A DNA stretch of 64,000 nucleotides from JBKBKC01 sp046294265 (GTDB lineage: Bacteria > Pseudomonadota > Alphaproteobacteria > Rhodobacterales > Rhodobacteraceae): NCBI GenBank assembly GCA_046294265.1, contig JBKBKC010000005.1:124001-188000 (forward strand), read 5' to 3'. The notes beneath the pieces were generated by a model, which was not told where the DNA came from, did not search any database, and saw only the letters and a list, made by a program, of their open reading frames with translations. Position numbers and translations under genes: made by a program. Below, piece by piece: positions 25,172 to 33,435 of this stretch (positions are counted from its first letter, which is position 1; each line of letters opens with the position of its first letter).

Positions 25172-26311
25172 ATGATCGACGATCCCGCACCAGCGCGCCG
25201 CCTCCTCTTCCTCACCGGCACCCGCGCCGATTTCGGCAAGCTGGAGCCTCTGGCTGTCGCGGCGCGCGACGCGGGACACCGGGTTGCGTTCTTCGTCACC
25301 GGCATGCACATGCTCGACCGCTACGGGCTGACCAAGCATGAGGTGCAGCGGATGCCCGGCGTTGCGGTGCATGAATTTCTGAACCAGCGGCCCGGCGACG
25401 CGCAGGACATCGTGCTGGCCAAGACGCTCATCGGTTTTTCCGACTATGTCGCCGAACACCGCCCCGACCTGGTCGTGACGCATGGCGATCGGGTCGAGGC
25501 GCTGGCGGGCACGCTGGTCGCCGCCATCAACTACATCCGCTCGGCGCATGTCGAAGGCGGCGAAGTGTCGGGCACGATCGACGAAATGTTCCGCCACTGC
25601 AACACCAAGCTGGCCTCGGCGCATTTCGTCTCTTCGGCAAACGCGGCCACGCGGGTGCGGGCGCTGGGTGAGCCGGAGGAGGCGATCCATGTCATCGGCT
25701 CGCCCGAGCTTGATTTTCATGCGGCCCCCTCGGGCGTCAGCCTTGACGAGGTGCGTGCGCGCTATGCCATCCCATTCGCCGCGTATGGCATCGCGGTGTT
25801 CCATCCGGTCACCTCGGAAACCGCCACGATGGGTGCGCAGGCCCGTGCGCTTTTCGGGGCACTGGCCGACAGCGGGCGGCATTTCGTGGTGATCGCACCC
25901 AACAACGACCCGGGGTCCGACGCGATTTTTGCCGCTCTTGAAAGGCTGCCGCCGGAGCGGTTCCGCGTGCTGCCCTCGATGCGGTTCGCGCATTTCTCGG
26001 AGTTGATGAAGCACGCCGCCTGCATGGTGGGCAATTCCAGCGCGGGCGTGCGCGAGGCGCCGTTCATCGGCCTGCCCTCGCTCGATGTGGGCACGCGGCA
26101 GAATGGGCGGTCGGATGCGCCTTCGATCCGGACCTGCCGGGCCGAGGACCGCGCGGCGATCCTCGATTTCCTTGCCACCGCCTGGGGTCGCGCCTGGCCG
26201 CGGCACACCGGCTTTGGCGAAGGCCGGGCGGCGGACAGGTTCGTGGCCGTGCTGGCCGATCCCGCCTTCTGGGCGCGCGGGCTGCAAAAAGAGTTTCGCG
26301 ACCTTGGCTAG
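25172..26311 (+). CDS. neuC: UDP-N-acetylglucosamine 2-epimerase, hydrolysing (NeuC family)
   Basis: 379 residues. It converts UDP-GlcNAc (or a related UDP-sugar) to the free ManNAc-type sugar used by NeuB. Diagnostic blocks are FLTGTRADFGKLEPL, VVTHGDRVEAL, SAHVEGGEVSGTIDE, VIGSPELD, FHPVTSE and NSSAGVREAPFIG. Its length equals known NeuC/NnaA/LegG proteins. It is downstream of the glycosyltransferase units, separated from neuB by about 3.3 kb, and its end overlaps or abuts the following WaaA-like gene. The exact UDP-sugar (GlcNAc or a diNAc-bacillosamine) is open. Confidence 0.9.
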   Translation: MIDDPAPARRLLFLTGTRADFGKLEPLAVAARDAGHRVAFFVTGMHMLDRYGLTKHEVQRMPGVAVHEFLNQRPGDAQDIVLAKTLIGFSDYVAEHRPDLVVTHGDRVEALAGTLVAAINYIRSAHVEGGEVSGTIDEMFRHCNTKLASAHFVSSANAATRVRALGEPEEAIHVIGSPELDFHAAPSGVSLDEVRARYAIPFAAYGIAVFHPVTSETATMGAQARALFGALADSGRHFVVIAPNNDPGSDAIFAALERLPPERFRVLPSMRFAHFSELMKHAACMVGNSSAGVREAPFIGLPSLDVGTRQNGRSDAPSIRTCRAEDRAAILDFLATAWGRAWPRHTGFGEGRAADRFVAVLADPAFWARGLQKEFRDLG

Positions 26312-27542
26312 CCTCGTGCTGCCACTTTATCTTGGACTGACGCGTGCGATGGGGCCGCTTGCCGCACCCTATCTGCGCCGCCGGCTGGCGCGGGGGCGCG
26401 AGGATGCGGGGCGGTGGCGCGAAAAGCTGGGGCAGGGGATGGCCGCGCGCCCCGAGGGCCCGGTGATCTGGCTTCATGCGGTGGGGGTGGGCGAGGTGCT
26501 GGCACTGACCGGGCTGATCGCAGCGCTGGCCGCGCGGCGACCCGAGGTATGGTTCCTCGTCACCTCCTCCGCGCGCGGATCGGCCGCGGTGTTTGCCACC
26601 CAGGCCCCACCGCGCACGATCCACCAGTTCCTGCCGCTGGACCTGCCGGGGCCGGTGGCGCGCTTCCTGGACCACTGGCGGCCCGCGCTGTCGGTCTGGG
26701 CCGAGCAGGACCTGTGGCCGCGCCTTGTGGTGCAGACGGCAGCGCGGGGCGTGCCGCTGGCGCTGGTGAACGCCCGGATGGGGGCGCGGGCCTTTGCCGC
26801 CCGGCGACGCATGCGGGGGATGTTCGCGGCGCTTTATGCGCGCTTTTCCCTGATCGCGGCGCAGGATGCGGGGACGGCGGCGCATCTGTCGGCATTGGGG
26901 GCGCGGGGGGTTGAGGTGTCGGGCTCGCTCAAGGCCGCAGCCCCTCCCCTTGCCTGCGATCCGGTGGAACTGGCGCGGCTGGGCGCGCGGCTGGCGGGGC
27001 ACCGGGTTTGGGCCGCGGTTTCCACCCACCCCGGGGATGAGGCGGTGGCACTGGCGGCCCATGCGGCGGTAATGGCGCGCGATCCCGGCGCGGTGCTGAT
27101 CCTCGTGCCGCGCGATCCGGCGCGGGGGGCGGCAATCGCGGCCGCGGTTCAGGGCATGACGGTGGCGCGGCGGGCGGCGGGGCAGGACCCGGGGCCGGGC
27201 GTCTATCTGGCCGACACCTTCGGCGAGACGGGGCTGTGGTATCGGCTGGCGCGGGTGGCGCTGGTGGGGGGCGGGTTCGGCATCGGCGGGCACAACCCGT
27301 GGGAGCCTGCACGGCTGGGCTGCGCCGTGCTGCACGGGCCGGATATTGCCAATTTCGCAGCCGATTACAGCCTGTTTCACGCCGAGGCTGCGGCCCTTCC
27401 CGTGATCGATGCGTCCACCCTGCTGGCGGCGCTGGATCGACCGGATCTTGCCCGGATGGCCGCGCGCGCGCGAACGCTTGCCGCGCGTGGCAGCAAGGCA
27501 CTTCCCGACCTTGCGGACCGTCTTGCAGGGATGGCACGATGA
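26304..27542 (+). CDS. WaaA-like 3-deoxy-manno-octulosonate transferase, first paralog
   Basis: About 412 residues. The start is uncertain: TTG at 26304 overlaps the neuC stop, and GTG at 26316 is the alternative; no ATG is suitable. The Glycos_transf_N (KdtA/WaaA) pattern is present: VIWLHAVGVGEVLALTGLI with the catalytic Glu of the H-x(4)-GE motif, QFLPLDLPGPV, WAEQDLWPRLV, and the C-terminal half with VALVGGGFGIGGHNPWEPA. It is clearly diverged from its neighbour. In a locus for nonulosonate synthesis it could transfer Kdo or another ulosonic acid. The TGA overlaps the next ATG. Confidence 0.82.
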   Translation: MASLVLPLYLGLTRAMGPLAAPYLRRRLARGREDAGRWREKLGQGMAARPEGPVIWLHAVGVGEVLALTGLIAALAARRPEVWFLVTSSARGSAAVFATQAPPRTIHQFLPLDLPGPVARFLDHWRPALSVWAEQDLWPRLVVQTAARGVPLALVNARMGARAFAARRRMRGMFAALYARFSLIAAQDAGTAAHLSALGARGVEVSGSLKAAAPPLACDPVELARLGARLAGHRVWAAVSTHPGDEAVALAAHAAVMARDPGAVLILVPRDPARGAAIAAAVQGMTVARRAAGQDPGPGVYLADTFGETGLWYRLARVALVGGGFGIGGHNPWEPARLGCAVLHGPDIANFAADYSLFHAEAAALPVIDASTLLAALDRPDLARMAARARTLAARGSKALPDLADRLAGMAR

Positions 27543-28828
27543 GCCTGCGCTGGTTCCTGCCGCTCTACAGCCTGCTGTGGACCCTCGGGTTGCCGTTTGC
27601 CGTGGTTTACCTCTGGTGGAGGGGGCGGCGCGATCCGCGATACACGGCGCATCTGGCCGAGAGATTTGGCCGCTACCCTCAGCGCATGGCGGGCCCGGTC
27701 TGGGTGCATGCGGTGTCTCTGGGCGAGGTGCGCTCGGCAATGCCGGTGATCCGGGCGCTGCTGGCGCGGGGCGAACGCGTCGTGATCACGCATTTCACGC
27801 CAGCGGGGCGGGCCGAGACCGAATCCGTCCTGGCGCCCGAGATCGCCAAGCGCCGGGTCGCGGCGGTCTGGGTTCCCGTCGAGACATCCTGGGCCTATGC
27901 GCGGTTCTTCCGCGCCTTCCAGCCCCGTGCGGGCCTCGTGATGGAGGTCGAGCACTGGCCGCGCATGATCATGGCCGCGCGGGCGGCGGGGGTGCCGCTG
28001 TTTCCCTGCAACGCGCAATACCCTCGCCGCAGCTTTGACCGCGACCGGGGCGGCTGGCGGGCTCGGGTGATCGGGCACTATGCCGGGGCGTTGGTCAAAT
28101 CCTGCGTGCAGGCCGAGAGGTTCCGCGCGACCGGCCTCGCGCGCATCGAGGTCACGGGCGAGACGCGTTTCGACCAGCCGATCCCGCCGCATCTGGTTCA
28201 GGCCGGGCTCGCGGCGCGTGCGCAGTTGGCCCCCGACAGGCCGGTGATCGCGATCGCCAGTGCGGTGGAAGGTGAGGACAGCGTTTATTTGAACCTTGTT
28301 CGGCGTTTACGGTCCGAATGTGAGAAACTGCATGAGCCTGCGCCGCTGATCCTATACGTCCCGCGCAGTCCGGAGCGCTTTGCCGAGGTGGGACATATGC
28401 TGGCCGAGGCGGGTCTGCGGGTGGCCCCGCGCTCAACGCTTTTCGGGCCAGACCTCGCCTTGGCGCCAGGGGCCGCGCCGCCCGATGTCTTGCTTGGCGA
28501 CTCCCTAGGCGAGATGTATTTCTACCTCGCCATGGCCGACAGGGTGGTTGTGGGCGGCGGCTTTACCCCGCGCGGTGCCCACAACATCATCGAACCGTTG
28601 GCCATGGGCCGCCCGGTGCTGACCGGCCCCGTGACCTGGCCCATCGAATACCCCTTTGCCGAGGCCGAGGCGGCGGGCGTGGCGCAATCGTGCCGCGATG
28701 CCGAAGCCCTTGCAGCAGCGCTGGCTGCGCCGTCACCGTCGCGCGAGGCCATCGCCGCCTTTGTCGCCGCCCATTCCGGGGCTGCGGCGCGCACCCTTGC
28801 CGCGCTGGACCGCCTCACCAGCCGCTGA
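27539..28828 (+). CDS. waaA: 3-deoxy-D-manno-octulosonic acid transferase (WaaA/KdtA)
   Basis: 429 residues. It begins MSLRWFLPLYSLLWTLGLPF, an N-terminal membrane anchor, then ERFGRYPQRMAGPVWVHAVSLGEVRSAMPVI with the catalytic Glu, VWVPVETSWAYARFF, EVEHWPRMI, and VVVGGGFTPRGAHNIIEPLAMG. It transfers Kdo from CMP-Kdo to lipid A precursor at the inner membrane. It fits the classic enzyme better than its upstream paralog, to which it is coupled by ATGA. The 3' end overlaps the convergent SDR gene by 14 bases. Confidence 0.88.
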   Translation: MSLRWFLPLYSLLWTLGLPFAVVYLWWRGRRDPRYTAHLAERFGRYPQRMAGPVWVHAVSLGEVRSAMPVIRALLARGERVVITHFTPAGRAETESVLAPEIAKRRVAAVWVPVETSWAYARFFRAFQPRAGLVMEVEHWPRMIMAARAAGVPLFPCNAQYPRRSFDRDRGGWRARVIGHYAGALVKSCVQAERFRATGLARIEVTGETRFDQPIPPHLVQAGLAARAQLAPDRPVIAIASAVEGEDSVYLNLVRRLRSECEKLHEPAPLILYVPRSPERFAEVGHMLAEAGLRVAPRSTLFGPDLALAPGAAPPDVLLGDSLGEMYFYLAMADRVVVGGGFTPRGAHNIIEPLAMGRPVLTGPVTWPIEYPFAEAEAAGVAQSCRDAEALAAALAAPSPSREAIAAFVAAHSGAAARTLAALDRLTSR

Positions 28829-29603
28829 AACCGCCGTCCACGTTCACCATCTGCCCGGTCATGTAGCCCGCCTGAGGCGAGCACAGGAACAGCATGGCAT
28901 CCGCAATCTCGTCGGGCTGCGCCATCCGGCCCTGCATGATCAACGCGCCCACACGGCGCTGGAACTCATCCGAATGGCCGTTGAACACCGCCCCCGGGGC
29001 GATCGTGTTCACCGTGGCCCCGCGCGGCGCCCAGTATCCGGCCAGCCACAGCGTCAGGCCATGGATGCCCGCCTTGGTGGTGGAATAGGCGCTGAAGCTG
29101 CGAAACGGCATCCCCTCATAGATCGCGTGATGCGGCCCGTTCAGCGCATACATCGAGGCCACGTTGATCAGCGTGCAGGGATGGCGGCCCACCACGTCGC
29201 GGTCCATCTGGCGGGCCACCATGAAGGCCCCGGTCAGGTTGGTGCGCAGCGTGCGGTCCCAGTCGGCGACCGAGGTGTTGGCGAAATCGGGAAAGGGCTT
29301 GCCCGCCCCCATCAGCAATTCCCCGGTGATGGCTGCGTTGTTCAGCACCACATTGGGATCCCAGCCATCGCCGATCATCCGGGCGAAAATCTCGGTCACC
29401 TGATCTTCGTCGGCTACATCAAGGGGATAGAAGCAGAAGTTCGGATGTTCGCCATGCGCGGCCACCAGGTCGTCGGCGCGCGCCCCCGGCAGGTCGGACG
29501 CCACCACCCGTGCCCCCGCCGCCAGCATCCGGCGCACGTAGCACCGCCCCAGCACGCCCCCCGATCCGGTGATGAAGATGGTGCGGGCGGAGAGGTCGGT
29601 CAT
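28815..29603 (-). CDS. SDR-family oxidoreductase of the nonulosonate locus
   Basis: 262 residues from the ATG at 29603 overlapping the upstream stop (ATGA); the longer frame is rejected for lack of conservation. NAD(P) motif GSGGVLGR, NNAAITG, and active site S...SAYSTTKAG, ending in the classic NVDGGFSGW. It resembles PtmA-type SDRs that sit next to CMP-nonulosonate synthetases in flagellin glycosylation loci. Substrate unknown; oxidation or reduction of an amino sugar or nonulosonate is inferred from context. Confidence 0.85.
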   Translation of the reverse strand: MTDLSARTIFITGSGGVLGRCYVRRMLAAGARVVASDLPGARADDLVAAHGEHPNFCFYPLDVADEDQVTEIFARMIGDGWDPNVVLNNAAITGELLMGAGKPFPDFANTSVADWDRTLRTNLTGAFMVARQMDRDVVGRHPCTLINVASMYALNGPHHAIYEGMPFRSFSAYSTTKAGIHGLTLWLAGYWAPRGATVNTIAPGAVFNGHSDEFQRRVGALIMQGRMAQPDEIADAMLFLCSPQAGYMTGQMVNVDGGFSGW

Positions 29604-30295
29604 GGCGCATTCCTTGTCATGAGCCATTCGACGAGGTCGAAATCGAACGGCGTGTCGATGTCGATGCAGCGTTCGGCGGGCATAAGGTAGGGGATCACGC
29701 GCCCCTCCCACAACCCCTTGGCGCGGCGCAGGTAATCGGGGGCGACTACATAAGTGGAGGCAGCGTGCTCATAGACCACGGGGGCCTGCTGGCGCGCCAC
29801 GACCCCGCCCGGCAGGGGTTTGGACACATGCAGCGCGCCGGTCGCATCGGGTTCCACCAGGTTGAAATAGGGGTTCTTGCGCGCCGCGCAGCAGGACATC
29901 ACCATGTCGGGGGACTGATCCGCAAACAGGTCGAGGGAGGCGTCGATATCGGCCATGTCGCGAAGGGGCGAGGTGCAATCCAGATCCAGGAAGGCCGTGA
30001 CCGGCGCGGGCAAGAGGGCCTGCGCCGCCTCCAACGCATGTTGCCAGACCCCCCACTTTCCCGCAGTATCGGTTGCCAGATGGTCGGGGCGCAGGCCGAT
30101 GGGCAGGGTGCCCCGCGCCCGGGCATGGGCGTAAAGCGCAGGGTCGTCGGTGGACACCACCACCGCCTCCACGTGAGGATGCGACAAGAGCTGGTCCAGC
30201 GACCAGTCGATCAGCGGCTTGCCCGCAAGCGCCCGCGTGTTCTTGCCCGGAACACCTTTTGAGCCCATGCGGGCCCCGATATGGCCAAGGATCAT
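29600..30295 (-). CDS. neuA: CMP-nonulosonate cytidylyltransferase (NeuA/PtmB family)
   Basis: 231 residues. It activates the sugar acid with CTP. IGARMGSKGVPGKNTRALAGKPL is the CTP-binding signature of CMP-NeuAc, CMP-Leg and CMP-Kdo synthetases; RPDHLATDTAGKWGVW and FLDLDCTSPLRDMADID follow the PtmB/NeuA order. It is coupled at both ends by ATGA overlaps, with the Gfo/Idh gene before and the SDR after, so the three form one translational unit. Confidence 0.87.
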   Translation of the reverse strand: MILGHIGARMGSKGVPGKNTRALAGKPLIDWSLDQLLSHPHVEAVVVSTDDPALYAHARARGTLPIGLRPDHLATDTAGKWGVWQHALEAAQALLPAPVTAFLDLDCTSPLRDMADIDASLDLFADQSPDMVMSCCAARKNPYFNLVEPDATGALHVSKPLPGGVVARQQAPVVYEHAASTYVVAPDYLRRAKGLWEGRVIPYLMPAERCIDIDTPFDFDLVEWLMTRNAP

Positions 30296-31233
30296 CCCAG
30301 GTCCTTTGCGATGGTGCCGGTGAAGCGCCGCGCCTCCCAGGCGCGGGCGATCAGGCGGCAGGTGGAGGCCACGCGGTCGAGGCGGGGCAGGTGCGGATTG
30401 TCCGACGGCGCGCGGCCCGAGGCCAGTGCCAGGAAATCCCGCATGGCGTCCAGGAACATCGCGTTGCGGTCTTGCGGCAAATCGTGAACTTTCGCACCCA
30501 AGGCGAAAATCGTCCGGTAAACACCTGTTGCATAGTCGAAATCCTGAATACCGTGCAATCCCTCCAGCCGCGTGTGGCGCACCAGGCGCGGGCAGAGGTA
30601 ATCCATTGCCACCGTGCCATGGCGATGCCCGTCGCGCAGGGTGATCAGGCTGGCCATGTCCACGCCCGCGTGGTCGGCATGTCCCAGACTTTCGACCGAC
30701 ACCAGGTCCAGCCCCGGAAAGAGGCAGGCCGCCATGTCGATCTCATGGCAGAGGTCCAGAAGGACCCCGCCCCCTTCAACGCGGGCCGCGTAGCTGTCGG
30801 CAAAGCGCCAGTTCGCGCGCCACTGGGTCACGTCATGCCCGATGGCCAGTGCAAGGCGGAACACACCCGAGAGGTCCGACTTTGCCAGCGCGCGAAAGGC
30901 CGCGTGGTAGCGCATCATGAAGCCGACCATCGACCGTGTGGCCACGGGGGCGGCTGCGACCAGGATCGCATCCAACTCTTGCTGCCGAAAGGCAAGCGGT
31001 TTCTCGCAGTAGAAGGGCACGCCCTTCCCCGCGCAAGCCAGCACCAGCGGCAGGCGGACATCCGTCGCCGTGGCGATCACCGCGCCGCCATAGGCCCCCC
31101 CGGCCAGACGCGCGGCCACATCATCGGCCGAGGTTTCGCGCCAGGGCAGCAGGTCGGCCGCAACCCCCAGCGCCGTCAGGTTCGCTGCGTGCCGCCGCCC
31201 GATCGACCCTGCCCCGATGACCAGTATCCGCAT
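30292..31233 (-). CDS. Gfo/Idh/MocA-family oxidoreductase
   Basis: 313 residues. N-terminal Rossmann motif VIGAGSIGRRHAANL, and VPFYCEKPLAF with the EKP catalytic Lys typical of the family; the C-terminal alpha/beta domain is shorter than in glucose-fructose oxidoreductase. It likely oxidises or reduces a nucleotide sugar or sugar acid. First gene of the oxidoreductase-neuA-SDR unit. About 100 bases separate it from the tRNA on the other strand. Confidence 0.85.
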   Translation of the reverse strand: MRILVIGAGSIGRRHAANLTALGVAADLLPWRETSADDVAARLAGGAYGGAVIATATDVRLPLVLACAGKGVPFYCEKPLAFRQQELDAILVAAAPVATRSMVGFMMRYHAAFRALAKSDLSGVFRLALAIGHDVTQWRANWRFADSYAARVEGGGVLLDLCHEIDMAACLFPGLDLVSVESLGHADHAGVDMASLITLRDGHRHGTVAMDYLCPRLVRHTRLEGLHGIQDFDYATGVYRTIFALGAKVHDLPQDRNAMFLDAMRDFLALASGRAPSDNPHLPRLDRVASTCRLIARAWEARRFTGTIAKDLG

Positions 31234-31292
31234 CCAATCTCCGCCTTTGCCGCAGTCCTAACGGCGCCCGCAGGGCTTGGCAATCGGCGCGC

Positions 31293-31321
31293 TTGCCCAC
31301 GCCCGCAGCCTCGGCTATCCC
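31293..31321 (+). promoter_or_regulatory. Promoter of tRNA-Val
   Basis: TTGCCC (31293-31298), 17-base spacer, TATCCC (31316-31321), ending 10 bases before the tRNA 5' end, a normal distance for a tRNA promoter. Confidence 0.5.
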
Positions 31322-31331
31322 ACCGGGGCAT

Positions 31332-31407
31332 GGGTGATTAGCTCAGTTGGTAGAGCGCCTCGTTTACACCGAGGATGTCGGCGGTTCGAGTCCGTCATCA
31401 CCCACCA
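31332..31407 (+). tRNA. tRNA-Val (anticodon TAC), CCA encoded
   Basis: A complete cloverleaf can be folded by eye: acceptor GGGTGAT / ATCACCC, D arm GCTC-AGTTGGTA-GAGC, anticodon stem CCTCG / CGAGG with loop TTTACAC giving anticodon TAC (reads GTA and other Val codons), T arm GGCGG-TTCGAGT-CCGTC with one G-T pair, discriminator A, then genomic CCA at 31405-31407. The ureG stop codon lies inside this gene on the other strand. Confidence 0.97.
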
Positions 31408-32014
31408 GCCCGCCCTCGCGCATCAGCCAGTTGGCCACAAGGTCCACCCCCACCCCACGGCGCAACTGTGCCATCACATAGGGGCGCGCGCCCCGGGCGG
31501 CGCGGGTATCGGCCTCCAGCATCGCCAGATCCACGCCCACATGCGGGGCAAGGTCGGTCTTGTTCACCACCAGGAGGTCGGACCGCGCCACGCCCGGGCC
31601 GCGCTTGCGCGGGATGTCCTGCCCGGCCGCCGTGTCGATGACGTAGATCGCAAGGTCTGCGAGTTCGGGGCTGAAGGTGGCGGCCAGATTGTCGCCGCCC
31701 GATTCGATCAGGATCAGGTCCAGCCCCGGAATGGCGCGGGCAAGGTCGGCCACGGCGGCGAGGTTGATCGATGCATCCTCGCGGATCGCGGTATGGGGGC
31801 AGCCGCCGGTTTCCACGCCCCGGATCCGCTCCTGCGGCAGGGCCTGCGCGCGCATCAGGTATTCGGCATCCTCGCGCGTGTAGATGTCATTGGTGATGAC
31901 GGCCATCGACAGCCGGTCGCGCAGATGGCGGCAGAGCATCTCGGTCAGCGTGGTCTTGCCGGCGCCAACCGGGCCGCCGATGCCGACGCGCAGGGGGCCA
32001 TGGGGGCTGGTCAT
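31364..32014 (-). CDS. ureG: Urease accessory GTPase UreG
   Basis: 216 residues from the ATG at 32014, which overlaps the ureF stop (ATGA). It supplies GTP-driven nickel insertion into urease with UreE, UreF and UreD. Motifs are GIGGPVGAGKTTL (P-loop), GCPHTAIREDASIN (the CPH nickel site), IESGGDNLAATF and VNKTDLAPHVG. The conserved fold ends near VDLVANWLMREGG; the last ~14 residues (LVGDDGLEPPTSSV) are encoded by the complement of tRNA-Val and look like a chance read-through extension. It is the last gene of the urease set. Confidence 0.95.
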   Translation of the reverse strand: MTSPHGPLRVGIGGPVGAGKTTLTEMLCRHLRDRLSMAVITNDIYTREDAEYLMRAQALPQERIRGVETGGCPHTAIREDASINLAAVADLARAIPGLDLILIESGGDNLAATFSPELADLAIYVIDTAAGQDIPRKRGPGVARSDLLVVNKTDLAPHVGVDLAMLEADTRAARGARPYVMAQLRRGVGVDLVANWLMREGGLVGDDGLEPPTSSV

Positions 32015-32685
32015 GTGCGGAATATCCTTGTGGTCAGAGTTTCGTGGCGGGCCGAGGCAATGTCGGCGCGCAGGGCGGTGGTGGCGATGCCGGTCAGGGG
32101 GGTCACAGCGGCATCCTCGGCCAGCCGCAGGATCAGGGGCCGCAGGCGCGCGAGGATGTGCTGCCCCTCGGTCTGGCCCAGGGGCACAAAGCGCACGGCA
32201 ACGTTGACCAGATTGGCGGCAAAGGCCTGCACCGCGACCGCGATCACCAGCGCCACCGGCAAGCCCAGCGGGGCCGCCGCCCGGCCAAGCGCCACCGGAA
32301 AGGGCAGGGGGCCATGGTCTGTGCCCGCCAGCGCGTTGATGGCGCGGGTCAGCGCGGCGCCGATCTCTTCGGTCTCGCGAAGGCGTTCGGAAGTGGTGGC
32401 CAGCGCGCGGGCAAGGTCGGCAAGTGCGGCATGGTCTGCCCCGGGCTGCAGCGCATGGGCCAGTTGCACCGCATCCGCCCGCCCGCTGCCAAGGTCCAGC
32501 ACATCCGCCACCCAGCCCGCCACGGCGGCGCCATCGGACAGTTCGCCCGCGGCGATGGCGGTCTCCATCCCGTGCGAATAGGCAAAAGCGCCCACCGGAA
32601 ACGCGGGCGATAGCCATTGCACAAGCGTCAGCAGCGCCGCAGTGTCGATGCCTGCACCCGTCAGGTCACGCAAGGGCGCGGTCAT
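32011..32685 (-). CDS. ureF: Urease accessory protein UreF
   Basis: 224 residues, all-helical. LVQWLSPAFPVGAFAYSHGMETAI is the UreF signature, with FPVALGRAAAPLGLP and NLVNVAVRFVPLGQTEGQ later. It binds UreD and UreG in the metallocentre assembly complex. It overlaps ureE and ureG by ATGA at both ends. Confidence 0.95.
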   Translation of the reverse strand: MTAPLRDLTGAGIDTAALLTLVQWLSPAFPVGAFAYSHGMETAIAAGELSDGAAVAGWVADVLDLGSGRADAVQLAHALQPGADHAALADLARALATTSERLRETEEIGAALTRAINALAGTDHGPLPFPVALGRAAAPLGLPVALVIAVAVQAFAANLVNVAVRFVPLGQTEGQHILARLRPLILRLAEDAAVTPLTGIATTALRADIASARHETLTTRIFRT

Positions 32686-33386
32686 GCGGTGGGATCGAAG
32701 GGGCCATGCGGTGGCAGGTCGTGATCCACATCCTGCGAGATCGGTCCCCCCGAGCGCGCGACCACATTGCGGGGCGAGGGGGCCGGTGCGTGGGCCTGCG
32801 ACGCGTCCTTGGCATGGGGATGCGGATGATCGGAGGGGCCGTCGTCATGATGGCCGTTGTCATGATGGCCATGGTCATGCGCCCCATGGTCGTGGCCTGC
32901 GTGTTCATGGCCTCCGTGATCGTGCCCCATGGTGCGGCCATGGCCATAGGCCCCGCCCTCGGGCGTGAAGGGTTCGTGCACATGCGCGACCTCGGCGCCA
33001 AGCTGCGCCAGCATCGCCTCCAGAACATGATCCTGCCGGATCAGCATCCGCCCCGCCTCGATCTGGCAGGGCGTGTGGCGGTTGCCGATGTGCCATGCAA
33101 TGCGCGCCAGGTCGCCGGTGACCTGCACGAGCGGCTCTTCTGCCGCTATCACCTCGATCAGGCGGCCATCCGCAAGCTCGAACCGGTCGCCGTGGTCCAG
33201 CCCCGTCACCTGTGCCAGATCAACAAAGAACCCCTCATCATGCGCTGTCACCAACCGGCGGCGGCGCAGGATGCGCGCGTCATAGGACATCAGCACCACG
33301 TCGTAGGGCACGCGATCCGGCCCCTTGCCCCGGCGATGCAGGGCCACGACATGCGGCAGGTCGGGGGTGTCGAAGGGGCCCGTCAT
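32682..33386 (-). CDS. ureE: Urease nickel metallochaperone UreE with His-rich tail
   Basis: 234 residues. Residues ~25-135 form the UreE core (RRRRLVTAHDEGFFVDLA, GDLARIAWHIGNRHTPCQIE, LIRQDHVLEAMLAQLG), where the GNRH-type His is the conserved nickel site. Residues ~140-200 are a run of His/Asp/Gly blocks (GHDHGGHEHAGHDHGAHDHG), a nickel-storing tail found in some UreE proteins and absent in others. The tail ends in a Pro-rich segment. It overlaps ureF by ATGA. Confidence 0.95.
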   Translation of the reverse strand: MTGPFDTPDLPHVVALHRRGKGPDRVPYDVVLMSYDARILRRRRLVTAHDEGFFVDLAQVTGLDHGDRFELADGRLIEVIAAEEPLVQVTGDLARIAWHIGNRHTPCQIEAGRMLIRQDHVLEAMLAQLGAEVAHVHEPFTPEGGAYGHGRTMGHDHGGHEHAGHDHGAHDHGHHDNGHHDDGPSDHPHPHAKDASQAHAPAPSPRNVVARSGGPISQDVDHDLPPHGPFDPTA

Positions 33387-33435
33387 GCCAGCCCCCCGAT
33401 TCCGCGCCCGATCCCTTGTCCGCGCTCGCGCCGGG

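Noticed and set aside
31364..31407. Conserved-looking C-terminal motif LEPPTSSV in UreG
   Set aside because: It is the complement of tRNA-Val; similar peptides recur wherever frames run antisense into tRNAs, so it is not a functional motif.
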